A stretch of DNA of 19,960 nt from Bacteroidota bacterium (GTDB lineage Bacteria; Bacteroidota; Bacteroidia; Bacteroidales; Prolixibacteraceae). Below are positions 6,841-14,474 of the stretch, piece by piece (the stretch's first letter is position 1; the number at the start of each line of letters is the position of its first letter). The position numbers and the translations under genes are program-made. The notes beneath the pieces are model-generated. The model was not told the DNA's origin and did not search any database. It saw only the letters and a list, made by a program, of their open reading frames with translations. The DNA lies in contig JAUYEQ010000221.1 in the NCBI GenBank assembly GCA_030691295.1, positions 1-19,960 of the forward strand, written 5' to 3'.

Positions 6841-8094
6841 ATGATTAAAATATCTAAATATTCCAAACTGGGCTTTTTGGTTATTGCTTGTTTGGCGATA
6901 ATGGTTTGGGGAATCAACTTTTTAAAAGGAATTGACATCCTGAAAAGAAATACAAATTACTATGTAATATATGAAAAAATTGATGGCTTACTCCCTTCAG
7001 GTGAGGTTACTATCAATGGATATAAGGTTGGTCAGGTTTCAGAAATTAAATTTCTTAGCGACTATTCAGGAAGGTTAATCGTAACCCTTTCGCTTCAGGG
7101 AGATTTTAAAATTGCCAAAGGCTCAACCGCAAAAATAGTTTCGAGCGATATTATGGGGACAAAATCAATTAAACTTGAAATTGTCCATACTGTTGCCCAA
7201 TATTACAACGAAAATGATACTATTCGTGGCGATACAGAAAGCGATTTAAAAGAGCAGGTGAGTATGCAGGTTTTGCCATTGAAAAAAAAAGCGGAAGAAT
7301 TAATTGCATCCCTCGATTCGGCAATTACTGTGGTAACCTACGTTTTCAACGAACGCACCCGTGAAAATCTGGCTGAAAGTTTTGAAAATATTAACAGCAC
7401 AATTGCCAATATCGAAGCATCGTCGAATGAATTGAAGGTCATAATCGGCAGCGGCAGAATCAATTCGATAGTTGAAAATCTCGACAGCATTACGGGTAAG
7501 ATCAACAAGAATTCAGGCAAAATTGAAAACATCATCAATAATCTATCATCACTTTCCGATTCACTTGCCAAATTGAATATTAGTCCGGTATTTGAAGAAA
7601 TCAGTTCGTCGGTAGCCGGTATAAATGCTATTATTCAAAAACTGAATACAACCGAAAGCTCTGCTGGACTTTTATTAAACGATCCGGTTTTGTACCAAAA
7701 TCTGAATAATCTGACCGGAAGTCTGGACATGTTATTAAAAGATATCCGGATCAATCCAAAACGATACGTACATTTCTCAGCATTCAACATTGGGAAAGAT
7801 GTCTATATTACTGCAAAGCCAGCCCAACCTGACGAAAAAGACAAGGTGATTTTCAAGGTATTTCTGATTTCGAGTCCTGCACGACTTTCAACCGAATCTG
7901 CTTTTTTTAAAGGGCTTGGTACGATTGAAGAAATAAAGCTTAGCGAAATCTATAATTACATGGCTGGAAAATCGACCAGTTTCGAAGAAATTTCCAAACT
8001 ATTGGATACTGCCAGAATTAATTTTCCGAATGCAAATTTGGTGGCATTTAAAAATGGAAGAAAGATAAAATTGGAAAAAGCATTAAAAAACTAG
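6841..8094 (+). CDS. MCE/MlaD family protein with extra C-terminal SPOR-like domain
   Basis: MlaD-type proteins are the periplasmic substrate-binding part of ABC systems that move phospholipids between inner and outer membrane. From the ATG at 6841 it has 417 residues: a short basic start, one membrane anchor (residues ~10-28, LGFLVIACLAIMVWGINFL), and an MCE domain at ~38-115 (YVIYEKIDGLLPSGEVTING, GQVSEI, IMGTKSIKLEI). A long Ser/Asn/Ile-rich coiled-coil-like helical region follows at ~125-300. Residues ~334-415 (FKVFLISS, FKGLGTIEE, IYNYMAGKS, FPNANLVAFKNGRKI) look like a SPOR-type domain similar to that of the amidase upstream. Many MlaD proteins stop near 290-330 residues, so this tail is notable. 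No ATPase or permease gene lies next to it. The MCE call is firm; the tail assignment is inference. Confidence 0.86.
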   Translation: MIKISKYSKLGFLVIACLAIMVWGINFLKGIDILKRNTNYYVIYEKIDGLLPSGEVTINGYKVGQVSEIKFLSDYSGRLIVTLSLQGDFKIAKGSTAKIVSSDIMGTKSIKLEIVHTVAQYYNENDTIRGDTESDLKEQVSMQVLPLKKKAEELIASLDSAITVVTYVFNERTRENLAESFENINSTIANIEASSNELKVIIGSGRINSIVENLDSITGKINKNSGKIENIINNLSSLSDSLAKLNISPVFEEISSSVAGINAIIQKLNTTESSAGLLLNDPVLYQNLNNLTGSLDMLLKDIRINPKRYVHFSAFNIGKDVYITAKPAQPDEKDKVIFKVFLISSPARLSTESAFFKGLGTIEEIKLSEIYNYMAGKSTSFEEISKLLDTARINFPNANLVAFKNGRKIKLEKALKN

Positions 8095-8391
8095 CCAATT
8101 ATCTATCGAAATATAATGAATATTATTGTAAATATTCCCACAGCCCTTTACTGGCAGGATTATATGAATATTAATTATTCAAACTGCTGAATATCAGTTA
8201 TTTAATATTATTACAAAAATATTAATTTATTTTCATTTTTTAAATGCCTGACTTATAAAGTAGTTATCTTTTTTTTGTAAAAGTCAATAGCAAAACCATT
8301 TTTTTTATACTTTTTTTTTCACAAAATTTGTTTCAGGGAAATAAATCTAGGGAACACAGTTTTGTCAAATCTTTTAATATCCGGCTCCAAA
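8095..8391. other. AT-rich spacer upstream of dnaA
   Basis: No gene is visible. Over 8161-8340 I count 33 G+C in 180 bases (about 18%), far below the flanking genes. Long T runs and ATTAAT-like words dominate. I found no perfect DnaA box (TTATCCACA) or box cluster, so an origin is possible because of position and base composition but is not shown. A dnaA promoter probably lies here, yet no exact TAnnTTTG box was found. Confidence 0.4.
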
Positions 8392-9822
8392 ATGATTAAT
8401 GATCATCGTTTGGTTTGGGATCGTTGTCTGTCAGTCATCCGAGACAATGTACCAGGCATCAGTTTTAAAACTTGGTTTGAACCAATCGTTCCAGTGAATC
8501 TGGATGAGGAAGTTCTCACAATTCAGGTACCAAGTCCGTTTTTTTATGAATATCTGGAAGAACAGTACATTGATTTGTTGAGGAAAACTTTGCGCAAAGA
8601 AGTTGGACAGGGAGCCAAACTGGAATATGTAGTGGTTATGGGAAACAACCAAAGCAATTCTCAGCCATACACAGTTAAATATCCAACAAGCAATAACAGC
8701 AAAATTCAGAATAAACCGATGAGCATTCCGCTTAAAAACGACGGAAAGCAATCGATCAGGAATCCTTTTATTATTCCGGGAATTCAAAAAATACAGATTG
8801 ATCCGCAATTGCGGCTCGATAATACTTTTGACAATTTTGTTGAAGGTGAATGCAACCGCTTGGCACGCAGCGCAGGTTATGCTGTTTCGCAAAATCCCGG
8901 TGGAACTGCCTTTAATCCGCTGATGATCTATGGCAATTCAGGTCTTGGGAAAACCCATTTGGCCCATGCAATTGGCATTGAGGTAAAAGAAAGCCATCCG
9001 GATAAAGTGGTGCTTTATGTGAATGCCAATAAATTTCAAACACAGTTTACAGAAGCTACACGTAACAACAACCGAAACGATTTTCTGAATTTTTACCAAA
9101 TGATTGATGTCCTGATTTTGGACGATGTTCATGAATTTGCCGGAAAAGAAAAAACTCAGGAAACATTCTTTCATATTTTCAATCATTTGCACCAAAGCGG
9201 CAAGCAATTGATTTTAACTTCTGATAAACCACCGATTGAACTCAAAGGACTCGAACAGCGACTTCTTTCAAGATTTAAATGGGGTTTAACAGCAGATTTG
9301 CAGCAACCAAGTTTCGAAACCAGAATGGATATTCTGAAACGAAAAATTTATAAAGACGGAATTGAAATATCAAATGAAGTTCTGGAATACATTGCATCAC
9401 ACATCAGCAACAATATCAGGGAATTAGAAGGAGCTTTGGTTTCATTGCTTGCCCAGTCAACACTCAACAAAAAAGAAATCACCATCGAGCTTGCCAGCGA
9501 AATGATCAATAAGCTGGTGAAAAATTCGAAGAGAGAATTGTCGATTGATTACATTACAAAAGTTGTATGCGACTATTTTAATATGCCCGTTGACTCGCTT
9601 CAGGCAAAAACCCGCAAGCGTGAAGTCGTTCAGGCCAGGCAACTTGCCATGTATTTTTCGAAAAACATGACCAAATCGTCGCTCGCTTCCATCGGTTCGC
9701 AAATCGGGAACAAAGATCATGCTACAGTGCTACATGCCTGTAAAACAGTGAACAATCTGAAAGAAACCGACAAAAATTTCAAGCATTGTGTGGACGAAAT
9801 TGAAAGGAAATTAAAACTATAA
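8392..9822 (+). CDS. dnaA: Chromosomal replication initiator protein DnaA
   Basis: AAA+ ATPase that binds DnaA boxes, melts the origin and loads the helicase; it also acts as a transcription regulator. From the ATG at 8392 it is 476 residues, normal for the family. Domain I is at ~1-85 (LVWDRCLSVIRDNV, FKTWFEPIVP) and a variable domain II linker at ~86-138. The AAA+ domain III carries Walker A GNSGLGKTH (181-189) and Walker B LILDDVHEF (241-249), plus the arginine-finger region LEQRLLSRFKWGL. Domain IV ends with the DnaA-box recognition signature GNKDHATVLHACKTVNNL. The Walker B variant with DDVHEF is, as I recall, usual in Bacteroidota. An in-frame TTG at 8362 would add ten residues not expected in DnaA. 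A terminator follows directly. Confidence 0.97.
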   Translation: MINDHRLVWDRCLSVIRDNVPGISFKTWFEPIVPVNLDEEVLTIQVPSPFFYEYLEEQYIDLLRKTLRKEVGQGAKLEYVVVMGNNQSNSQPYTVKYPTSNNSKIQNKPMSIPLKNDGKQSIRNPFIIPGIQKIQIDPQLRLDNTFDNFVEGECNRLARSAGYAVSQNPGGTAFNPLMIYGNSGLGKTHLAHAIGIEVKESHPDKVVLYVNANKFQTQFTEATRNNNRNDFLNFYQMIDVLILDDVHEFAGKEKTQETFFHIFNHLHQSGKQLILTSDKPPIELKGLEQRLLSRFKWGLTADLQQPSFETRMDILKRKIYKDGIEISNEVLEYIASHISNNIRELEGALVSLLAQSTLNKKEITIELASEMINKLVKNSKRELSIDYITKVVCDYFNMPVDSLQAKTRKREVVQARQLAMYFSKNMTKSSLASIGSQIGNKDHATVLHACKTVNNLKETDKNFKHCVDEIERKLKL

Positions 9823-9829
9823 ATTCTTT

Positions 9830-9858
9830 AAAAGCAGGTCACTTCGATCTGCTTTTTT
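9830..9858 (+). terminator. Intrinsic terminator of dnaA
   Basis: Stem 9830-9840 with 9846-9856 (AAAAGCAG pairing with CTGCTTTT, extended inward by three pairs including one G-U), loop ACTTC, T tract to 9858. It starts 8 nt after the dnaA stop. Confidence 0.88.
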
Positions 9859-9891
9859 GTTGTCAGCTAATCCGGGTACAATGATCTACTG

Positions 9892-10491
9892 ATGGAAGAT
9901 ACTTATAAAACAATAGAAAGACCTTCGGAGGGATTGTTCAAGGACAAAGGAAGCAAGTTCATTTCATTTGCATTTCCGGTAAATTCAGAAGACGAAATCA
10001 AAGACATTGTGCAATCTATAAAGAAGGAACACCATTCAGCCCGACACCATTGTTATGCGTGGAGATTGGGCGCTGACCATTTGCATTTCAGGGCCAACGA
10101 CGATGGCGAACCTTCTTCCACCGCTGGCAAACCCATTTTAGGACAAATCCAGAGTTTCGACCTTACAAACATTCTGATTGTGGTTGTCAGGTATTTCGGA
10201 GGAACTCTACTGGGTGTTAGCGGATTAATCAACGCTTACCGAAGTGCTGCTTTGGATGCGATTAATCAGGCGGAAATTGTGGAGAAACTGGTTGAGAAAT
10301 GGTTATTGGTAGAATTTGATTACGGAGCGATGAACGAAGTAATGAAAATTTTCAAGGATGAAAAGCTTCCGCAGATTGAGTCGCAGTTCGAACTGAAATG
10401 CAAAATCAAAACACATATCAGGCTCAGCGAATTAAACCGGATTGAAGATACTTTGCAAAAGATTGAAGGTGTTAAGGTTTTCTGCATTTAA
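9892..10491 (+). CDS. IMPACT family protein (YigZ-like)
   Basis: Member of the YigZ/IMPACT family (UPF0029), whose eukaryotic relatives modulate GCN2; the bacterial role is not well established. At 199 residues it is of typical length. The N-terminal UPF0029 domain (~15-125) contains the hallmark phrases HHSARHHCYAWRLG, NDDGEPSSTAGKPILG and VVVRYFGGTLLGVSGL. The C-terminal part (~135-199) resembles DUF1949, a ferredoxin-like fold. The ATG at 9892 follows the dnaA terminator by 33 nt, so it is probably transcribed from its own, unidentified promoter. It is followed by a gap before the pyr leader. No oddities were noted. Confidence 0.93.
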   Translation: MEDTYKTIERPSEGLFKDKGSKFISFAFPVNSEDEIKDIVQSIKKEHHSARHHCYAWRLGADHLHFRANDDGEPSSTAGKPILGQIQSFDLTNILIVVVRYFGGTLLGVSGLINAYRSAALDAINQAEIVEKLVEKWLLVEFDYGAMNEVMKIFKDEKLPQIESQFELKCKIKTHIRLSELNRIEDTLQKIEGVKVFCI

Positions 10492-10562
10492 CTAGAAATT
10501 GGTTGTTAATAACCTTTTCATAACAATTGAATGCCACATGCGAATAACTTATAAAAACAAGT

Positions 10563-10570
10563 TAATTTTG
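10563..10570 (+). promoter_or_regulatory. -7 promoter box for the pyrBI operon
   Basis: TAATTTTG is an exact TAnnTTTG match. The expected transcription start is around 10577, so the RNA would begin at or next to the ATG at 10578 and carry a leader of about 215 nt before pyrB. No -33 TTTG is seen at the usual distance. Confidence 0.55.
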
Positions 10571-10577
10571 GATTTTA

Positions 10578-10791
10578 ATGAAACACCTGATAAAACAATA
10601 TTATCACTTCTTCGGTGAAATTATTCGCCCCGAAAAAGTATTTCCTATTTCCCTGAATTGTTTTCATCAGTCAAACGATTTGACACATTTCTTATTATCC
10701 AAGGAATTTCCCATTCCGGTTAAAACCAACAGAGAAGCTATTTCTGTTGGTTTTTTTTTGCTTCATACACACTTAAAAATCAATAAACAAA
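10578..10791 (+). promoter_or_regulatory. pyrB leader RNA, candidate transcription attenuator with leader ORF
   Basis: This leader lies between the pyr promoter box and pyrB. An ATG at the predicted RNA 5' end (10578) opens an 81-codon frame that runs through the terminator hairpin and ends at 10823, 32 nt inside pyrB in another frame. Its start reads MKHLIKQYYHFFGEII and it is rich in Phe, His and Leu. In E. coli, pyrBI is controlled by a leader peptide (pyrL) and a UTP-sensitive terminator; the geometry here is similar but the sequence is not recognisably homologous. The RNA can also form a hairpin GTCAAA-CGA-TTTGAC (10670-10684), and a GGAAT/ATTCC stem precedes the terminator. The mechanism is inference, and the ORF may simply be fortuitous. 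Confidence 0.55.
10722..10759 (+). terminator. Intrinsic terminator/attenuator 33 nt upstream of pyrB
   Basis: A perfect 12-bp inverted repeat (10722-10733 with 10743-10754; AAAACCAACAGA / TCTGTTGGTTTT) with a 9-nt loop, running into nine T (10751-10759). The YigZ gene ended over 230 nt earlier, and a promoter box lies between that stop and this hairpin. The terminator is therefore better placed to regulate pyrB than to end the YigZ transcript. Confidence 0.85.
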
Positions 10792-11703
10792 ATGAAGAAG
10801 AAAGACTTAATTTCGATTACTGATTATTCAAAAGAAGATTATCTGCGCATTTTGGAACTCGCAGCCGATTTTGAAAAAAATCCAAACCAGAGACTACTTG
10901 AAGGCAAGGTGGTCGCTTCTTTGTTTTTTGAACCTTCTACCCGAACCCGTTTGAGTTTCGAAACCGCTATCAACCGGCTGGGAGGCCGCATTATCGGATT
11001 TTCTGATGCCGGTTCGTCCAGTGTTTCGAAAGGTGAAACATTGCACGATACGATCCGAATGGTAAGCAATTACGTCGATCTGATTGTGATGCGCCATCAT
11101 TTGGAAGGCAGTGCCCGGTATGCGGCGGAGGTGGCGGATGTTCCGGTTATCAATGCCGGCGACGGAGCCAACCAGCATCCTACCCAAACCCTGCTCGACA
11201 TGTATTCAATCCTGAAAACACAGGGAACACTCGACAATATTAATATTTTCATGATCGGCGACCTGAAATACGGACGCACGGTTCATTCATTGCTTATGGC
11301 GCTGTCGGAATTCGAAAAACCGATTTTCAACTTTATTGCTCCTGAAGAACTGGCAATGCCCGAAGAATACAAGTTATTTCTGAAAGAAAAGGGAATCAGG
11401 TTTTTCGAACACACCGAAATCAACGAAAACATCAACCATGCTGACATCATTTACATGACCCGGGTTCAGAAGGAACGGTTTATGGATCCGATTGAATACG
11501 AAAAAGTAAAAAATGTGTATATCCTGAAAAACAACATGTTGAATGACACCAAACCCAACATGCGCATACTTCACCCCCTTCCAAGAATCAACGAAATTCA
11601 CCCCGACGTTGACAAAAACGAAAAAGCATACTATTTCACACAGGCCAAAAACGGTGTTTATACCCGTCAGGCAATCATTTCACACATTCTCAACCTTAAA
11701 TAA
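10792..11703 (+). CDS. pyrB: Aspartate carbamoyltransferase catalytic subunit
   Basis: Condenses carbamoyl phosphate with L-aspartate to N-carbamoyl-aspartate, the committed step of de novo pyrimidine synthesis. At 303 residues it has typical length. The carbamoyl-phosphate site is S49-T-R-T-R53 ([12 protein letters not shown]), with the mobile-loop lysine at K80 (SVSKGETL). The HPTQTLLD motif starts at H129, [13 protein letters not shown] marks the hinge to the aspartate domain, and HPLPRINEI is near the C-terminus. The regulatory-chain gene pyrI follows after 8 nt, so the enzyme should form the allosteric catalytic-regulatory complex. Expression is probably tuned by the upstream attenuator-like leader. 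Confidence 0.97.
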   Translation: MKKKDLISITDYSKEDYLRILELAADFEKNPNQRLLEGKVVASLFFEPSTRTRLSFETAINRLGGRIIGFSDAGSSSVSKGETLHDTIRMVSNYVDLIVMRHHLEGSARYAAEVADVPVINAGDGANQHPTQTLLDMYSILKTQGTLDNINIFMIGDLKYGRTVHSLLMALSEFEKPIFNFIAPEELAMPEEYKLFLKEKGIRFFEHTEINENINHADIIYMTRVQKERFMDPIEYEKVKNVYILKNNMLNDTKPNMRILHPLPRINEIHPDVDKNEKAYYFTQAKNGVYTRQAIISHILNLK

Positions 11704-11711
11704 ATACGACT

Positions 11712-12182
11712 ATGCCTGATAGTTTTAAAAAGAAACTCAAACTGAAAGTCAGTGCAATTAACAATGGCACTGTAATCGACCACATTCCTTCAGAAAACCT
11801 GTTTAAGGTAATCTCTATCCTTGGGCTGCAAAAAGTAAAATCGCAAATTACATTTGGGTTCAATTTCGAAAGCGAAAAAATGGGCAGCAAGGCCATTATC
11901 AAAGTTTCGGATGTGTTTTTTGAAGACGACGAAATCAACAAAATTTCGCTGATTGCCAGAAATGCCAAGCTAAACATTATCCGCGACTACGAGGTAATTG
12001 AGAAGCGGGTCGTTGAAGTTCCGGACAAAGTAATTGGGATCGTGAAATGTTTTAATCCGAAGTGCATTACCAACAACGAAGAAATTACCACCTATTTCAA
12101 TGTAATTTCGAAAAAGCCACTCGACCTGAAGTGCAAATACTGCGAGAAAATTACACACGAACACCAAATGATGATAAAATAA
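11712..12182 (+). CDS. pyrI: Aspartate carbamoyltransferase regulatory subunit
   Basis: Allosteric chain of aspartate transcarbamoylase; in known systems it binds CTP/ATP and contacts the catalytic trimer. It has 156 residues, the usual size. The N-terminal nucleotide-binding domain (~8-100) includes LKVSAINNGTVIDHIP and FKVISILGL. The C-terminal zinc domain has four cysteines: C113 and C118 (KCFNPKCIT) and C141 and C144 (KCKYCEK), all present, so it should be functional. It starts 8 nt after pyrB and ends 7 nt before the GAF gene, indicating one operon. Confidence 0.97.
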   Translation: MPDSFKKKLKLKVSAINNGTVIDHIPSENLFKVISILGLQKVKSQITFGFNFESEKMGSKAIIKVSDVFFEDDEINKISLIARNAKLNIIRDYEVIEKRVVEVPDKVIGIVKCFNPKCITNNEEITTYFNVISKKPLDLKCKYCEKITHEHQMMIK

Positions 12183-12189
12183 CAGAAGA

Positions 12190-12645
12190 ATGACATCAAC
12201 AAATTTCACTGAAGTGTTTCAGAAAATAGCGGCATTGGTTAAAATCAATCCTGAAGATTTGCTGCTCCGAATCTGCGAACTTCTGAAACAGGAAGTTTAC
12301 CATTACGATTGGGTGGGTTTCTATATTCTTGATCAGAAAAAAAACGAACTTGTTTTAGGACCTTTTGCGGGAAAACCAACCCAGCATACACATATCGCAG
12401 TTGGAAAGGGCATTTGCGGACAGGTAGCCGAAAGTGGCCGGACAATGGTGGTTCAGGATGTGACGCAGGTTGAAAATTACATTTCTTGCGGCCTCGATGT
12501 TCAATCGGAAATTGTTGTTCCCGTTTTGAAAGACGGAAAGTTTGTGGCCGAACTCGACATCGACAGCCACTCTTCTGCCCCTTTTACTCTTGACGACAGC
12601 GAGTTTTTGGCCAAAGTTTGCGAAATACTGACGGATCGTTTCTGA
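12190..12645 (+). CDS. GAF domain protein, free methionine-(R)-sulfoxide reductase-like
   Basis: A 151-residue single-GAF protein of the fRMsr (YebR/MsrC) family, which reduces free methionine-R-sulfoxide with cysteine chemistry. Family phrases are YDWVGFYILD, LGPFAGKPTQHTHIAVGKGI, CGQVAESG, SEIVVPVLKDGKFVAELDID and DDSEFLAKVCEIL. Two of the three family cysteines are present: C76 (GKGICG) and C100 (YISCGLDVQSEIV, the proposed nucleophile position). The third, in the ACTRI-like stretch before the GKG loop, is replaced here (QHTHI). It may therefore use a two-cysteine cycle or have lost activity. It begins 7 nt after pyrI and probably shares the pyr transcript, with no obvious metabolic link. 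Confidence 0.85.
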   Translation: MTSTNFTEVFQKIAALVKINPEDLLLRICELLKQEVYHYDWVGFYILDQKKNELVLGPFAGKPTQHTHIAVGKGICGQVAESGRTMVVQDVTQVENYISCGLDVQSEIVVPVLKDGKFVAELDIDSHSSAPFTLDDSEFLAKVCEILTDRF

Positions 12646-12701
12646 AAAATTATCCTTTCAATTGTATTAAGCGGAGCAGAATAGACAATTGCGATTGAAT
12701 A

Positions 12702-12731
12702 TTTGTTTATTCGTCAAAAAAACTATTTTTG
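12702..12731 (+). promoter_or_regulatory. Promoter of the amino-acid permease gene
   Basis: TTTG (12702-12705), an 18-nt spacer, then TATTTTTG (12724-12731), an exact -7 box. Transcription would start near 12738, which places the true start codon at ATG 12754 rather than the upstream in-frame TTG at 12703. Confidence 0.65.
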
Positions 12732-12750
12732 GAACTCCTTAAAAATAGTT
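12721..12750 (+). repeat. Perfect 10-bp inverted repeat over the permease promoter and 5' UTR
   Basis: AACTATTTTT (12721-12730) is mirrored by AAAAATAGTT (12741-12750) with a 10-nt spacer, ending 3 nt before the ATG at 12754. The left arm contains most of the -7 box and the spacer spans the expected start of transcription. It could be a dyad operator; a second inverted pair, CAATTGT/ACAATTG (12659-12665, 12685-12691), lies upstream of the -33 element. Confidence 0.6.
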
Positions 12751-12753
12751 TTT

Positions 12754-14268
12754 ATGTCGAAATTATTTGCAACAAAACCAATTTCACAACTACTTAGCGA
12801 GTCAAAATCTGACCAGGGATTAAGAAGAACCTTGAGCGCCACCAACCTAACCACGCTTGGTGTTGGGGCAGTTATTGGCGCCGGAATATTTGTTCTTACC
12901 GGTCAGGCGGCAGCGCAGTATGCAGGTCCGGCAATCGTCATTTCGTTTCTTATTTCAGGATTTGCATGCCTTCTGGCAGGTTTGTGCTATGCAGAGTTCG
13001 CTTCGATGATCCCAATTTCAGGAAGTGCATACACCTACGCATACGCAACCATGGGCGAATTTATTGCATGGATTATTGGCTGGGACTTAATTCTGGAATA
13101 CCTGTTTGCAGCCTCCACCGTTGCTGTCGGATGGTCGGGTTATGTGGTAAGCTTTCTGAAAGATTTCGGCATCTTTATTCCTGCTCAGTTTACAGCAGCA
13201 TTTGGAACAGTTTTGGTCGATATTCCGCAGATTGGCTGGAAAACCCTGACTCCTGAACTGACAAAAAATCTTGCGGATTCAGGAATTTTCACTGAAAACC
13301 TTCCACATCTATCGGCCATTTTAAATTTGCCAGCCATGTTCATTGTAGCCGCAGTCACCATTTTGCTGCTTGTCGGGATCCGCGAATCGACCAGGTTCAA
13401 CAACCTGATGGTCATCATTAAAGTGTCAATCATTCTCCTGTTCATTGCCATTGGCGCGTTTTTCGTGACCAAAGCCAACTGGCAACCTTTTATTCCTGAA
13501 AACACAGGCGAATGGGGACATTACGGTTGGAGCGGTATTTTCAGAGGGGCAGCAGTTATTTTCTTTGCCTATATTGGTTTTGATGCAGTTTCGACGGCAG
13601 CTCAGGAATCAAAAAATCCGCAACGAGATTTGCCAATCGGTATTCTGGGATCTCTGGGTATTTCAACAGTTTTGTACATACTGATGGCCATCGTACTGAC
13701 AGGCATTGTAAGTTACTCATTTCTGAATGTGTCAGACCCTATAGCCGTGGGAGTTGATGCAATGGGCAAAGGCTTGTTCTGGTTGCGGCCAATAATTAAA
13801 ATAGCCGCCATTGCCGGATTAAGTTCAGTTATACTGGTTTTACTGATGGGACAGCCCCGTATTTTCTTTGCAATGTCGAAAGACGGATTGTTGCCACCTA
13901 TTTTCTCGAAGGTTCATCCCCGCTTTAAAACACCTTTTGCAAGCACGATCATTACCGGTTCAGTTGCATTTGTTTTGGCCGGAATTCTTCCAATCAATAT
14001 TCTTGGCGAACTGGTTTCAATCGGAACATTGCTCGCATTTGCAATTGTATGTGTTGGCATTGTTATTCTCAGAGTAAAGCGACCCGATATTAAAAGAACT
14101 TTCAAAACCCCATTTTCGCCCTTCGTACCGCTTTTGGGCGCAGGAATTTGTGTTCTGCAAATGCTTTCACTGCCCTTGGATACATGGTTGCGGTTAACTG
14201 TTTGGATGGCTTTGGGGATCGCAATATATTTCGCTTACGGAATCAGGAAAAGTAAATTACGGCAATAG
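12754..14268 (+). CDS. APC superfamily amino-acid permease (cationic amino-acid transporter type)
   Basis: Inner-membrane amino-acid transporter of the CAT/YfnA-like branch of the APC superfamily. From the ATG at 12754 it has 504 residues and about twelve hydrophobic segments. Signature regions are TTLGVGAVIGAGIFVLTGQAA (TM1, substrate-binding Gly motif), ISGSAYTYAYATMGEF, IIGWDLILEYLFAAS, and FFAYIGFDAVSTAAQESKNP before QRDLPIGI. Substrate cannot be read from sequence; cationic or broad amino acids are likely by family. It is monocistronic, with its own promoter upstream and minus-strand RNA cassettes downstream. The TTG at 12703 is rejected because it overlaps the -33 element. Confidence 0.92.
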   Translation: MSKLFATKPISQLLSESKSDQGLRRTLSATNLTTLGVGAVIGAGIFVLTGQAAAQYAGPAIVISFLISGFACLLAGLCYAEFASMIPISGSAYTYAYATMGEFIAWIIGWDLILEYLFAASTVAVGWSGYVVSFLKDFGIFIPAQFTAAFGTVLVDIPQIGWKTLTPELTKNLADSGIFTENLPHLSAILNLPAMFIVAAVTILLLVGIRESTRFNNLMVIIKVSIILLFIAIGAFFVTKANWQPFIPENTGEWGHYGWSGIFRGAAVIFFAYIGFDAVSTAAQESKNPQRDLPIGILGSLGISTVLYILMAIVLTGIVSYSFLNVSDPIAVGVDAMGKGLFWLRPIIKIAAIAGLSSVILVLLMGQPRIFFAMSKDGLLPPIFSKVHPRFKTPFASTIITGSVAFVLAGILPINILGELVSIGTLLAFAIVCVGIVILRVKRPDIKRTFKTPFSPFVPLLGAGICVLQMLSLPLDTWLRLTVWMALGIAIYFAYGIRKSKLRQ

Positions 14269-14286
14269 GCAACAGAAACGCTTATG

Positions 14287-14313
14287 AAAAAAAAAGGATG
14301 AATCTCTTCACCC
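14287..14313 (-). terminator. Terminator of small RNA copy 1
   Basis: Minus-strand stem GGGTGAA / TTCATCC (14313-14307 with 14302-14296), loop GAGA, followed by nine U (14295-14287). No T tract follows on the plus strand, so it serves the minus strand. Confidence 0.6.
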
Positions 14314-14376
14314 TTTCCTTACAAAACCAAACTTATTTTTTCTATGAAAAAAAAATGTACCCTTTACTCCTATTGC
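14287..14376 (-). ncRNA. Predicted small RNA, copy 1 of a paralogous pair
   Basis: Predicted from three elements on the minus strand: a -7 box TATCTTTG (14390-14383), a region of ~75 nt, and a terminator hairpin (14313-14296) followed by nine U. The RNA would be about 90 nt. It shares with copy 2 an internal U-run, then CATAGAAA and AGGTTTGGTT. The hairpin pairs fully only as minus-strand RNA (G-U wobble) but has an A-C mismatch as plus-strand RNA, which supports this orientation. No known family was recognised. Alternative: the plus strand reads like a leader ending in ATGAAAAAAA, as before TonB-receptor genes. Confidence 0.5.
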
Positions 14377-14382
14377 ATGTGT

Positions 14383-14428
14383 CAAAGATAGTACTGAATA
14401 AAGTTAACGCATCTGAACCAACGTTAAA
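14383..14428 (-). promoter_or_regulatory. Promoter and TTAAC sites of small RNA copy 1
   Basis: On the minus strand a TTAAC site (plus GTTAA at 14423-14427), a second site GTTAAC (14408-14403) 20 nt on, a 12-nt spacer, then -7 box TATCTTTG (14390-14383). The same order and the same two spacings occur in copy 2. Confidence 0.5.
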
Positions 14429-14474
14429 GATTCTTAATTCTATTTTTTTGAAATTGGAATTCAGTAAAAAGCAC

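Noticed and set aside
8095..8391. Replication origin with DnaA boxes
   Set aside because: No TTATCCACA-type box was found; only AT-richness and position support it, so it is listed as a spacer.
8362..8391. Upstream TTG start for dnaA
   Set aside because: Ten extra residues do not match DnaA N-termini, whereas the ATG at 8392 gives the normal one.
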